DNA from: Trebouxia sp. TZW2008
Lineage: Eukaryota; Chlorophyta; Trebouxiophyceae; Trebouxiales; Trebouxiaceae
Direction of reading: 5' to 3'
Length of the DNA: 64,000 nucleotides
Assembly: GCA_002118135.1 (NCBI GenBank)
Contig: BDIU01000015.1
Location: 62,299 to 126,298, forward strand
Positions 55,301-64,000 of the stretch are shown here, one piece after another (the stretch's first letter is position 1; the number at the start of each line of letters is the position of its first letter). The notes under the pieces were generated by a model that was not told where the DNA came from, did no database searches, and worked only from the letters and a program-made list of their open reading frames with translations. A program made the translations under genes and the position numbers.

Positions 55301-56684
55301 CGCCCTCAGTCTCTTCATGCACTTTGACAGCGCCAGCATAAAGGTCCCCCCTCACTTTATACAAGGGGACCTTGTTTAGGTGTGCTGGGAATGGGGAACT
55401 GGCCACTGCACCATCAAATAAGAAAAACCTGGTTGAACCTGAACAACTTTTGCCCACAAGGTTAGCAACTCAGGCTTATTAGTCATGCACTGAGTCGCCC
55501 AATGCATTTCGAGTGGCCCAACAAACGGGTCTCAGGGGACAATGTCAGTGTAGGGAACTATGGTCAATGCAGTCCTGCATTGTCTCAGGGATCCAACAGG
55601 GTAGTCATACATCAATGTCACAAATCGCCAATATGCCAATCTACAGTGTGCAGTGTGCAGTGTGCAGCGTGCAGTGTGCAGTATGCAGCACGCAGCCTGC
55701 CGCATGCTGTATGCCGAAGGCATTGCCTGTCCACCAGGGCCAGGCAGAATACCTGCAATGGATCTATCAATTCCACTGTTCATACAGATCACATGTGTGT
55801 GATATTATGTGATACTGTGCTGCACAGAAATTGCCATGCACCTTGACAGCATGCTTGATGTCATGCAGGGCCAGCCAAGTTACCAGCAAGGGATCTATCA
55901 ATTCCACTGTTCACACGGACAGCTGCTTGTTGCCCAGCATGCTTGTAGGCATTTCGAATTGGAACCTTTTCCCGGCTGATCTCAATCTCCAGAACAACAG
56001 TTTGCAATCCTGGCGCAGCTCTTTCTCTGCGCAGAAATGTTGCAGGATTCCAGTCTGGCGCATCATCTGCACAAAATTTGGCCTCATACCACTTTTCACG
56101 GCCCTCGACTTGTATCAAGTCCTGCAGGCATTGGCGCTCATGTCAGGCTCATACGGCAATGTCTGCTTGAGAGGAAAGTCGGTGCAAGGACGTTCTTGAC
56201 GTGAGGGTGATACAACGTGGAACAATCAGTGCATCCTGACCGCAATGGTCCCTTTGAGTGAGCACACTTGCAAATAAGGATAATTTCCTTGGTACCAGTT
56301 GCACTTGTTTCAAGAGAATCTACTGTATATGCATTGACGCGGCTGAAAAGATGCTGGTGACGGGCGAACCTCTTCGTCATCCAGTGCATTTGCGACTGCC
56401 TGCGCTATCACTCTCGCTCTTGCAGCGCCTGCAGACCGGGAGCACACATGCTGCAACTTCAGTGTCTTCGAGCACTTTGCGTCCGCAATGCAGGCACTCA
56501 CCTGAGGTGTGCTGCTTGGTCGGCGCAGAACGGCGAGCGGAATGACGAATTCTGCAGACAACAGATGGCTCAATAGGTCGACCAAACCGCTTTCAGTCAA
56601 GGTAACGCCTGCTGAAAATGCATAGACTCACCTAGACGATCGCGCAACACTCGGCGCTTCGTGAGAGCAGCTGCAATCCTGCAT
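52325..56684 (-). CDS. plastid FNR-like FAD/NAD(P)-binding oxidoreductase
   Basis: Exons 56684-56632, 56551-56502, 56428-56339, 56066-55884, 55405-55206, 54576-54403, 53618-53418 and 52492-52325 sum to 372 aa, phases closed. Seen: a Ser/Arg-rich N-terminus (MQDCSCSHEAPSVARSSR) fitting a chloroplast transit peptide; an FAD-domain part (VVLEIEISREKVP, GQQAAVRVNSG); VASSPFPAHLNK; LLVDEKDGDEIWNLTEGDSV; the NAD(P) fold GTGVNLRTSIQGVFAFPTLV; the segment LCYQNLYQQWEEEHSCKV followed by AAIILTGNDEEAE; and the C-terminus YGVDNEF. This order matches the plant plastid FAD/NAD(P) oxidoreductase family related to ferredoxin-NADP reductase and Mcr-type reductases. The electron partner is unknown. The RxYS/T FAD signature is not clear, so cofactor use is inferred. 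A TGTAA lies about 20 bases after the stop. Exon 3's donor (CCGC|GTCAAT) is the weakest choice. Confidence 0.85.
52558..52622 (-). repeat. decayed copy of FNR-like exon 8 start
   Basis: On the minus strand it reads VCKEAELSKQSGEMPAT after TCTACAG, against VCKEAEITEISKQSEEMPAT in the real exon (52492). Acceptor kept, about 115 bases upstream. Confidence 0.85.
52785..52870 (-). repeat. dispersed repeat family, inverted member
   Basis: On the minus strand it contains GGGCCTGCTGAGCCTGTCTA and a GATTGAATGAATT tail, matching members at 43185, 53731 and 53925. Confidence 0.65.
53728..54005 (+). repeat. dispersed repeat family, two direct members
   Basis: Copies at about 53728-53810 and 53925-54005 share GTTTGATTGC or GTTGATTGC, then CTGCTGAGYCTGTCT, then a GAATGA-rich tail. 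They lie in an FNR-like intron. Confidence 0.65.
54655..54688. repeat. (CTTT)n microsatellite
   Basis: About seven CTTT units in an FNR-like intron. Confidence 0.9.
55640..55802. repeat. (GTGCAGT)n array and echo of FNR-like exon 4 end
   Basis: 55643-55697 is a 7-base repeat, GTGCAGT-like, about seven copies. 55745-55795 repeats the end and donor of exon 4 (GGATCTATCAATTCCACTGT, as at 55890-55910). Confidence 0.75.
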
Positions 56685-57810
56685 CGATGCAGAACAGGTT
56701 ACAGCTGTTCAAACAGGGTGCAACGTGCCCTACAAGACCGTTCAACCATGCAGATGAAAACGACGACTGCCAGTGGCCTCGCCTTAGTGTTTCTGTGAGC
56801 AGCGCTATGCTGCAGATGCGTTGTATGGGTCAACGCGCTCATGTTGGTGTCAATATGCTGAGGCAGGCTCACTTGCGTTAGCGCTTGCACGCTGAGTGCA
56901 GTGATCAAATCCAGTTTGACATCTTGTGCATGACCTTGACTAAATACCCTAATGCCAGGGACCGCCGCTTGCCACCGCTCTGGCTCTGCTACTACCGCAT
57001 GCCAATTGTGTGGGGTCTCAGCAATGCCATCTACCGTTGACAAGGATTGATATCTGTCGCTTGCAACAAAAACGTTTCGCTCATGTGCGCTGCATTACAT
57101 TCTCACAGCGTACACCTTCCAACATCAAAGAGCTTAGCCTATTTGTATACGTAGCGGAGATGCATATGCAATTAAAGTCATGCATCCTTGGGTCTGTGCT
57201 TGATGATATTGTATGGCCACTTCAAACAGCAAGCTTTGCTATGCACTGTACTTGATTTACGTCAAGCAATTAGATGCCTGTTGGTCAACAGCATGTGTTG
57301 CTTCCACATCTGCCTTGCATATCTGGTATGGACCGGTTGGACCTGCAGGAATGTGCAATGCCATATCAAGATGTCAACATCGACGCCCTCAGCCTGCTGA
57401 ATGCTCATTGTACACGCTAGCTCAGCGCTGTACAGATAGCTGTCAACTATATGAAGCTTTAAAGCAAATTTGTAGGCAGCGGTCGAGCCTCTGAGAACAG
57501 AAAACAATCATTACAAATTTGTGTCAACTGCCTTCCACAGTCAGTGTGTGCAAACAAGCTGAGGACTCCATAACATAAGACGGCGGAATACAATACAATC
57601 CCTAAACACCTGGAGCCAGATACATAATGCAGGCAGATCACAAGCTTTAGCAAGCAATTTCTGCTCTAGAGCAGATGTGATACTTTCAACTGGGAAAATG
57701 GGACTGGAAAATGGGACTGTCGGATGCCTGCAACAATTCAACAGCGCATTTGACTAATTGAGACTGCATGACTAGTATTGCCAACTGCGTCAGCGGCTTC
57801 TTAATGCCAC
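56685..57810. other. intergenic, promoter side of the FNR-like gene
   Basis: About 1.1 kb lies between the FNR-like start and the stop of the J-domain gene, both on the minus strand. I see no gene with recognisable motifs. The 200 bases next to 56684 are CpG-rich and likely promoter. Confidence 0.4.
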
Positions 57811-60800
57811 TCAGAGACTTGAATAACGAAGCTTGACTGCGCGCTCCCATTCTTTCAGCTTGAGAAACACTTCGCAGGCATATGCATACTGCATTATTGA
57901 TGCCTGATTGTGCCTGTCAGGGTGAGCCATGCAGTATGCTTGCTTGATGATACGCAGCATTTGCTTTTTCCAGCCAGAAGCCCCAAATAAAAGTGGTGGC
58001 AGCAATCTGGTGGCGTCCAACATACTGCTAGATGAGATAGCCCTCATGTGCTCCATGAAACCACGCACATCATGATTGCCCCTATACATGTTATATGCAG
58101 CTGCAACCTCAACACGTGCCTGTTCCCTGGCATTGTGCCTTGCATCTTCATCTGGTGCAGGTGCTGGCATTGCTGCAGCTAGCTGCTCTTGATAGCTGCG
58201 CAATGCCCAGCGCAATCGTGCCTGCTGAACTGGTCTCATCACAGTCAGCTGTACCTCTGGGGAAACATGTTGCAGGTCTTGTACAGCTCTGACCCCAATG
58301 CAATCTGGTAAACTCATGCTGAAAGGAAATCTGGCATGCTTCTGCCACCTTCTGAGCTCGGCAGCAGGAGCTGCATTGGCATTGAGCTCGAAAGGCGTCC
58401 ATTTCTGAGGTTCAGCATCAGCCATTGAGATGCTCAACCACTGCCACATCTTGTTTGGCAAGAGGCTCTCCAATGAGCTCAGCACATTTGGCTCAAGCCA
58501 CCGCAGGTCATCTGCATTTAGCCACTTGGTCAGCAAGTCTAGATGAGATGCTATCTTTTGCTGCATGTCAGACGAGCTGAAGCACTTCATGAAATTTGGA
58601 TTCCGAGCAGGTTTGCATACAAAAAGACAGAGGCAACCTGGTGCCTGAGCAGACTCTTGCACACAAGCATGCAGACATAAGCACTTGGGCCTCAAGATTG
58701 GCAGAGCCATTTGTTGTAGAATAACGCAGAAAGACAGTGCGCTTAGGAGGAATGTAGATGCATACCAGCTTCATGTATCCCAGCTGACGCAAGGGATTGT
58801 GGAAAGCGCTGCTTGCACAGCTTGTAACGATCTTCCAAGCTGATCTGTTTCAATGCGGTTTGCACTGTCTGCTTCCAGGCGTTACCAGACGCAGATGGCT
58901 GATCCCAATCCAGCAAGTCCAGGTCAGCATCTGTCAAAAAGACGGCATCTGCAGGGCTGGTAACATCAATGCCTGGCTGCGCAAGGGCACTAGAGAAGTG
59001 CAAGAAAAAGCTAGTGGCAAGCCATTTGGCACCTGCAAAGCACTCAAAGTCATGGACAAATTTGTACGCTTTTGGCCGACTCATCAGAAGCAATATGTTA
59101 TGCTGCCGCGCATCAGAAGAAAGCACAGTTGGGTTTTGTGTTGTATGCTTGCTAGCTAAGCATGTCGGGCAACGCATGTACATGCTAAGCACTGCGTACT
59201 TGTCCACCTTGACATTGCTAGTATACTGCAAGTTGCATGTTGACACATTTGTCCAGCAATCATATGATGCTGTATGCTTTGCTCACCGTCTGGCCATAAC
59301 ACCGTGGTTGCACTGAGGGCACGGCAACAGAACAAGCTTGGCTCCAGAGTGCCATAGAATCTCTCCTCTGTCAGCAGGCTGCTCATGCAGGTAAGCAAAT
59401 GGCGTGCATGCCATGGAAGCATGTATGGCTGCACCTGGTCAAGGTGCAGCTTTGCTAGATCCTGCCAGATCACACATGCCGTTGAGCATGTATCTTAGAG
59501 GTGGCATCTTGCACAAACAGCAGAATTGACGTGTCAATTTGCTGTCAGAGTCTCACCTGCACATCCTCAACTCCTGCTTGCTCAAAGAAAGGAAAGTAAG
59601 CAGCCAAGTTGACTTTAGGGTGTACTACCCAGTCCTGCAAGTGAATGGCACAGATTGTCCAGACTGATGCTAGCTGCACAATGCTTTCAAGCAAAGCTCT
59701 TGCCAAGGTTGCACTGACCATGACTTTGCCTAGACCTGACTCTGGCCAAGCTTGTAGGTCTGCTAGTGTGGGCAGCGCCTTGCTAGGCCTCTCTGCCATA
59801 AAGTCCCTACTGTGCTGAAAGTAGTCAAAAACTGCTGGTGCAAATAAGCTCCCAAAAGCGCCCAGTTCATCTAGATCTCCTCGATGCAATTCCAACAAAT
59901 CATCTGCAAGGCAGCAGTGTCAAAGGTCCCTTTTTCATGTAATCTTTGTCAAGCTTTTTGTCCCTTCGAAGTCTTGACACTGAACACGACATACATGGTA
60001 ATTCAATTTGCGCTACAGAAAGGGCAAGTCACCTGTTGACTGGAGACCAAAACCTTGCTCCAACATAGCACCATATCTGTGCCATACACTGCTTAGCCTC
60101 TCCTGCTGCCCGATGCCTCTGGCAAAGCTGCCTGATTGTTTTTCAAACATTGACAGCGATGGCTGCAGCCTAGCATAGCTGAACGAATCAAACAACCAAT
60201 GTCTGCTGGTCTTCAAAGCCCAGTCTTTGTGGATTTGTTTCCAATGCTCATGCACATCGTACAAGTATAGATCATGAATGCTGTGGCAGTCCTGTGGCAG
60301 TAACCCGTGAGTAAGCAGCTGGTCAAACCATATGTTGACAGGTAGGGATGTAATAAGCTTTTGAAGCTTGCGAAAAGGTAGTTGCTTTGCAAATCTGCTG
60401 CGCCACGCCAAAACATCTGCCTCCGAAAGCATTGACGCATCCTGCAGTTCAACACAAGCAGCTTTCAGCCAATTCAGCAGATCTGACATAGGTCAACGCC
60501 TGGTCAGGTTGAGCCAGTAGAGTTCTGGCAGAAGCTGCAATCTTGGCAAAAAGAGGCAGCCAGGGCACTCATGCTTACCTCAACTGTGTGCAAGTCTTCA
60601 CTGACAAAGAGAGGAAGGATGCTGCTCAGCCCAAAGCTTTCAAGCAAGCTCTGCATGGTCACAATAGCATCTCAGCTCAGCTTGGCAACCTGGTGTGGGC
60701 CATGGAAGCTGACGAAGACATTGAGCTTGACAAGGAACACCCAGAAAGCTGACCTTGATTGGCGTTTGCAGCGGCCTAAGAGGTGCTGCAATCTCAAGAG

Positions 60801-62968
60801 CAGTGGGTGCTTTGCACAAGCCCTTCTCTATGCACTCAACCAAAACATCATGTGCTGCAGATGGCAGTCCAAGTTCTGGCACATCATCAATTTCCAAGTA
60901 ATCTAGATCCCCTGCAGGCACAAATTATGGTAGCAATGCAACTTTACGTATCGTGCTCCCTACTTCAGACTGCTAGGCATGTATGCTATGCAACAGCTTG
61001 AAGTTGCTCTTTGTTGCAGAGCTTGAGGCAACAGCTTACCTGGTGCAACCACGCCAATTTTGGCAAACCGTGCTTGATAACCAGCAACAATCAACTGCAT
61101 GCGTTGCCGCAAGCTGACACGGGCAATCGCAGTGACCAGCTTCTGCAAGCGTCTCGTCTGCACTGTGGATGGTGAGCTGCCCAGAATGTCATTGCAAAGT
61201 TTGACAAGATGGCAAGGGGACAAAAGGACAATCTGCTCGCTATGGTCAAGCATAGCAGGCACCAAAGCAGCTTTGTCCACAACTTTCTGTAGCCATCCTG
61301 ACTGCTGAACTGATTTCAGAGTAGCGTGCCAGTCAGCAAACTCTGCAGCAAGTAGTCATCAGGATCAGATGCTGCTGATAACAAGTGGAATTTTGTCAAG
61401 CATCATTGAGCTACCTTTGAGGATGTACATGTCTTCCTTAACCTTGGCTGTGAAGCTGCTGAGATCAAAAGGAGCTAGCTCTGCAATCAGTATACAGCCA
61501 ATTGACCGCAACTCCGCAGCTGTCTATTTTGCTTGCATCAAGTCACGTTACCTGTGTTGACACTAGCATCAGTATCTCTGGCAGTACTTTGAGTATCCCC
61601 CTGCAATAGTCATTGCTGTCAGGAACCTTGTTGCAGCGTGGAGTGCAATATCTAGTAAGCAAACAGTACAACTTGTGACTTCAAACCTGTGTGGGCATAA
61701 GCCAGTTTATATTCTTGAGAGCTTCAGCAGCACTCCATGAAGTAGCCTTTTCCAGTTTTGTTTGCCAATTTTCAGCTGCACCCAAAGATTTAAGGCGTGG
61801 TGCAGCACCAGGTATGAGCTGAATGAAAGGGCTCTCAGGCGTGGGGTCAGCATAGCCTGTTGGTGCTTGCTGCTGGGTGAAACTACTGGAAAATACAAAT
61901 CCGCCTGATGCTGGTTTCCCTGACCCAAAATCAAATTGAGAATGCCCTTCTGGTGTCCTGCTACCTGTGCCTGGCTGTGAAAAGCGTGCACTGCTGCCTG
62001 TGCTGAAACCTGTCCCTGAAGCGTGTCGGTAATTGCGTCCGCTATTGCCAGACCCCGAAGCGCGTGCATGGCTGCTTGTGCCTGCACCTGTCCCTGCGGC
62101 AGGCTCATTGCTGCTTGTGCTAGGCTTTGGAGCAGGGGCATTGCTGCCTGTGCCTGCACCTGTCCCTGCAGCAGGTTTGTTGCTGCTTGTGCTAGGCTTT
62201 GGAGCAGGTGCATTGGTGCCTGCGGCTGTGTCTGCAGCTGCTGAACTGCTGCCTGTACCTGGCCCTGAAGCAGATGCACTGCTGCTTGTGCCTGCACCTG
62301 CCCCTGTAGCAGGCTCATTGCTGCTTGAGCTAGGCTTTGAAGCAGGTGCATTGCTGCTTGTGCCTGCACCTGTCCCTGTAGCAGGCGTATTGCTGCTTGA
62401 GCTAGGCCCTGAAGCAGATGCACTGCTGCTTGTGCCTGCACCTGTCCCAGTAGCAGGCGTATTGCTGCTTGTGCTAGGCTTTGGAGCAGGTGCGTTGCTG
62501 CCTGTGCCTGCACCTGTCTCTGCAGCAGATTTATTGCTGCTTGTGCTTTGCTTTGAAGCAGGTGCATTGCTGCCTGCGCCTGTGTTTGCAGCAAATGCAT
62601 TGCTGCCTGTGCCTGTGCTTGCAGCTGCTGAACTGCTGCCTGTGCTAGGCTTTGAAGCAGGTGCACTGCTGCTTGTGCCTGCAGCTGTCTCTGTAGCAGG
62701 CGTACTGCTGCTTGAGCTAGGCTTTGAAGCAGATGCACTGCTGCTTGTGCCTGCTCCTGTCCCTGTAGCAGGCGTATGGCTGCTTGTGCTAGGCTTTGAA
62801 GCCGGTGCATTGCTGCATGCGCCTGCACCTGTCTCTGCAGCAGATGCACTGCTGCCTGTCCCTATGTTTGCAGCTGGTGAACTGCTACCTGTGCTAGGCT
62901 TTGAAGCCGGTGCATTGCTGCCTGTGCCTGCACCTGTCTCTGCAGCAGGAGCATTGCTGCCGGTGCCG

Positions 62969-63040
<72 letters not shown>

Positions 63041-63354
63041 AGCTCTGCAGCAGGTGCGCTGTTGCCTGCAGTGCTGCTTGTGCCTGGCCATGAAGCAGGT
63101 GCAACATTGCATGTGCCTGTATTTAAGCGTGAAGGAGGTGCACTGCTGCATGTGCTTGTGCTTGATCCTGCAGCGGGTGCCTCATTGGCTGTGCTTGTGC
63201 TTGGGCCTGAAAATGGTGCATTGTTGCTTGTATCTGCAGGCACGGCTGTGTTTGGTGACATGCTGGGTGCACTGCTGCCCGTCGTCCTCTTGTCTTTACG
63301 CGCAATTCTGACCTTCCTCCTTGTAGCGCCCTTTCGGCTTACAGGATATGCCAT
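57811..63354 (-). CDS. low-complexity protein with C-terminal J domain; one in-frame TGA
   Basis: Exons 63354-61687, 61600-61552, 61480-61415, 61342-61040, 60911-60754, 60650-60579, 60534-60033, 59903-59557, 59461-59287, 59032-58766 and 58538-57811 join in phase to 1445 codons, with a single TGA at 60495-60493. Residues 1-30 are basic; about 30-480 are Ser/Ala/Gly/Thr/Pro repeats (APKPSTSSN, GTGAGTSS and a long (GT)n run); the rest is helical and unfamiliar. The last 80 residues resemble an auxilin-type J domain: GNHDVRGFMEHM, GWKKQMLRIIKQAYCMAHPD (HPD at 57924-57916), CEVFLKLKEWERA. J domains stimulate Hsp70; an auxilin-like uncoating role is only a guess. Alternatively two cistrons: 63354-60493 (785 aa) and 60489-57811 (657 aa). 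Exon 11's acceptor (CTAG|AC) was chosen by phase. The ATG at 63354 is the first in frame; a 5' exon is possible. Confidence 0.72.
60487..60495 (-). other. in-frame TGA followed three bases later by in-frame ATG
   Basis: Coding sense reads AGG CGT TGA CCT ATG TCA GAT. Frame and phase continue on both sides in one exon (60534-60033). Confidence 0.85.
62060..62965 (-). repeat. coding tandem repeat, Ser/Ala/Gly/Thr-rich
   Basis: Diverged units of about 78-87 bases encode variants of SNAPAPKPSTSSNKPA and TGAGTSSSASA. All are multiples of three, so the frame survives. The complementary strand is also open for 538 codons for this reason. Confidence 0.9.
62964..63039 (-). repeat. (GGCACA)n coding microsatellite
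   Basis: About twelve GGCACA units (GTGCCT on the plus strand) encode an uninterrupted Gly-Thr run. Confidence 0.95.
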
Positions 63355-64000
63355 GCTGCCTGTTCCTTCACCTGCAGCTATGGCAGGTGCACTGCTGCTT
63401 TCATATCTCACGCTTTTGTTTTTTGCGCCGTGCAACTGTCACGATGTCAGTGCTTGCAGGGTGTGTTTTGATGAACGCGGCATCGGCAAGCTCAGCAGAC
63501 AGGACGATCTGACAGGTCGAGAATTTCATGCAGTGCTTAGTGACAGTGAGAAGCGCTTAGGCTGTAGGCACGACGAGGCCAATGACGCGCTCTTGCACAA
63601 CGTCAAGGGGCATGAGAGACTGCGCACAGCTGAAAGCACCAGCTCGTAAAGAGTGTGAGGAATGCGAGGTCTCACCGGCGTGTGCGCCAGACAGCTCAAT
63701 CCCAAGGGAGAGTCACAACTTGACTTGGTCAGCTCAAAGGAAGCCCGGATCAGGAGATCTAAGCTCTCAGGCAACAAATTGCGGATCTGTGGCTAAGCAC
63801 GGGCTCTTCGTTGGAGCAAGCTGTCTGTGCGAATTGCTCAATCTCGAGCCAGGTCTCGAGTGTCCGCGCGAAATGTAGTCAGCAATGAAGCTGAACAGTA
63901 ATCTGAATTACAAAGAATAATAAGTTTATTAATTTTCTGTTGAGCGAAGGAGTGCAAGACCAGATGAGACAATTTTCCTTCGGGGCCTACTTTTGTCTGC
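63355..64000. other. 5' flank of the J-domain gene
   Basis: An acceptor-like GTGACAG at about 63436 would allow an upstream exon. Otherwise no gene is supported up to the window edge. Confidence 0.35.

Noticed and set aside
55643..55697. GTGCAGT array as a telomere-like repeat
   Set aside because: It is a 7-base unit, but internal, short, degenerate and unlike the plant TTTAGGG type.
60543..60752. Plus ORF containing VFTDKERKDAAQPKAFKQAL
   Set aside because: It looks protein-like but overlaps two minus exons with fitting splice phases, and has no neighbours of its own.
61707..62849. 380-codon minus-frame ORF rich in LLQ and QAQA
   Set aside because: Another frame of the same repeat. The Ser/Ala/Gly/Thr frame links by phase to downstream exons; this one does not.
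62033..63649. 538-codon open frame on the plus strand, Leu/Pro/Val/Ala-rich
   Set aside because: It is the complement of the in-frame tandem repeat of the minus-strand J-domain gene. Codon-length periodicity keeps both strands open.

Overview
This window looks like nuclear DNA of a green alga (Viridiplantae, probably a chlorophyte of trebouxiophyte type; the rank is inference). The genes are densely interrupted by GT-AG introns of about 100-1400 bases, most ending in TGCAG. The gene content is plant-like: a homeobox-DDT chromatin protein of RINGLET (RLT) type, a fused HPPK-DHPS folate enzyme with a mitochondrial-type N-terminus, and a plastid-type FNR-fold oxidoreductase. I see no bacterial operon, no transposase or reverse transcriptase, and no tRNA or rRNA gene.

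Layout. 522-12755 (-) RLT-like homeobox-DDT protein (20 exons, 1661 aa). 13983-16843 (-) EEF2KMT/FAM86-like methyltransferase. 17808-23914 (-) membrane-anchored alpha/beta hydrolase, interrupted by large repeat-filled introns. 24290-26111 (+) Rab24-like GTPase. 26787-31798 (+) HPPK-DHPS (511 aa). 32104-34521 (-) CobW/ZNG1-type GTPase metallochaperone (343 aa). 35320-45105 (-) DDX11/Chl1 iron-sulphur DNA helicase (957 aa). 45643-49449 (+) Enhancer-of-polycomb-like subunit, possibly extending to about 51.45 kb. 52325-56684 (-) FNR-like oxidoreductase. 57811-63354 (-) unrecognised low-complexity protein with a C-terminal J domain; its reading frame is broken by one in-frame TGA. For most genes I joined exons by hand. 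The phases close exactly at every junction, and the coding sums divide by three, which is strong internal support. The hydrolase middle, the methyltransferase 3' end and the EPL1 3' end are not fully resolved.

The genes do not form one pathway. Three are nuclear chromatin or DNA-maintenance factors (RLT, DDX11, EPL1). DDX11/EPL1 and hydrolase/Rab24 are head-to-head pairs sharing intergenic regions of 537 and 375 bases.

The most striking feature is not a gene. Introns next to real exons repeatedly hold decayed copies of that same exon, often with splice sites kept ('exon echoes'). I find them in five genes: RLT exon 6, DHPS exons 5 and 6, DDX11 exons 8, 9, 10, 15 and 17, EPL1 exons 6/7 and its 3' array, and FNR exons 4 and 8. 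In DDX11 the exon carrying the DEAH box has a frameshifted twin only 18 bases away, a layout that would make the two mutually exclusive and the twin a poison exon.
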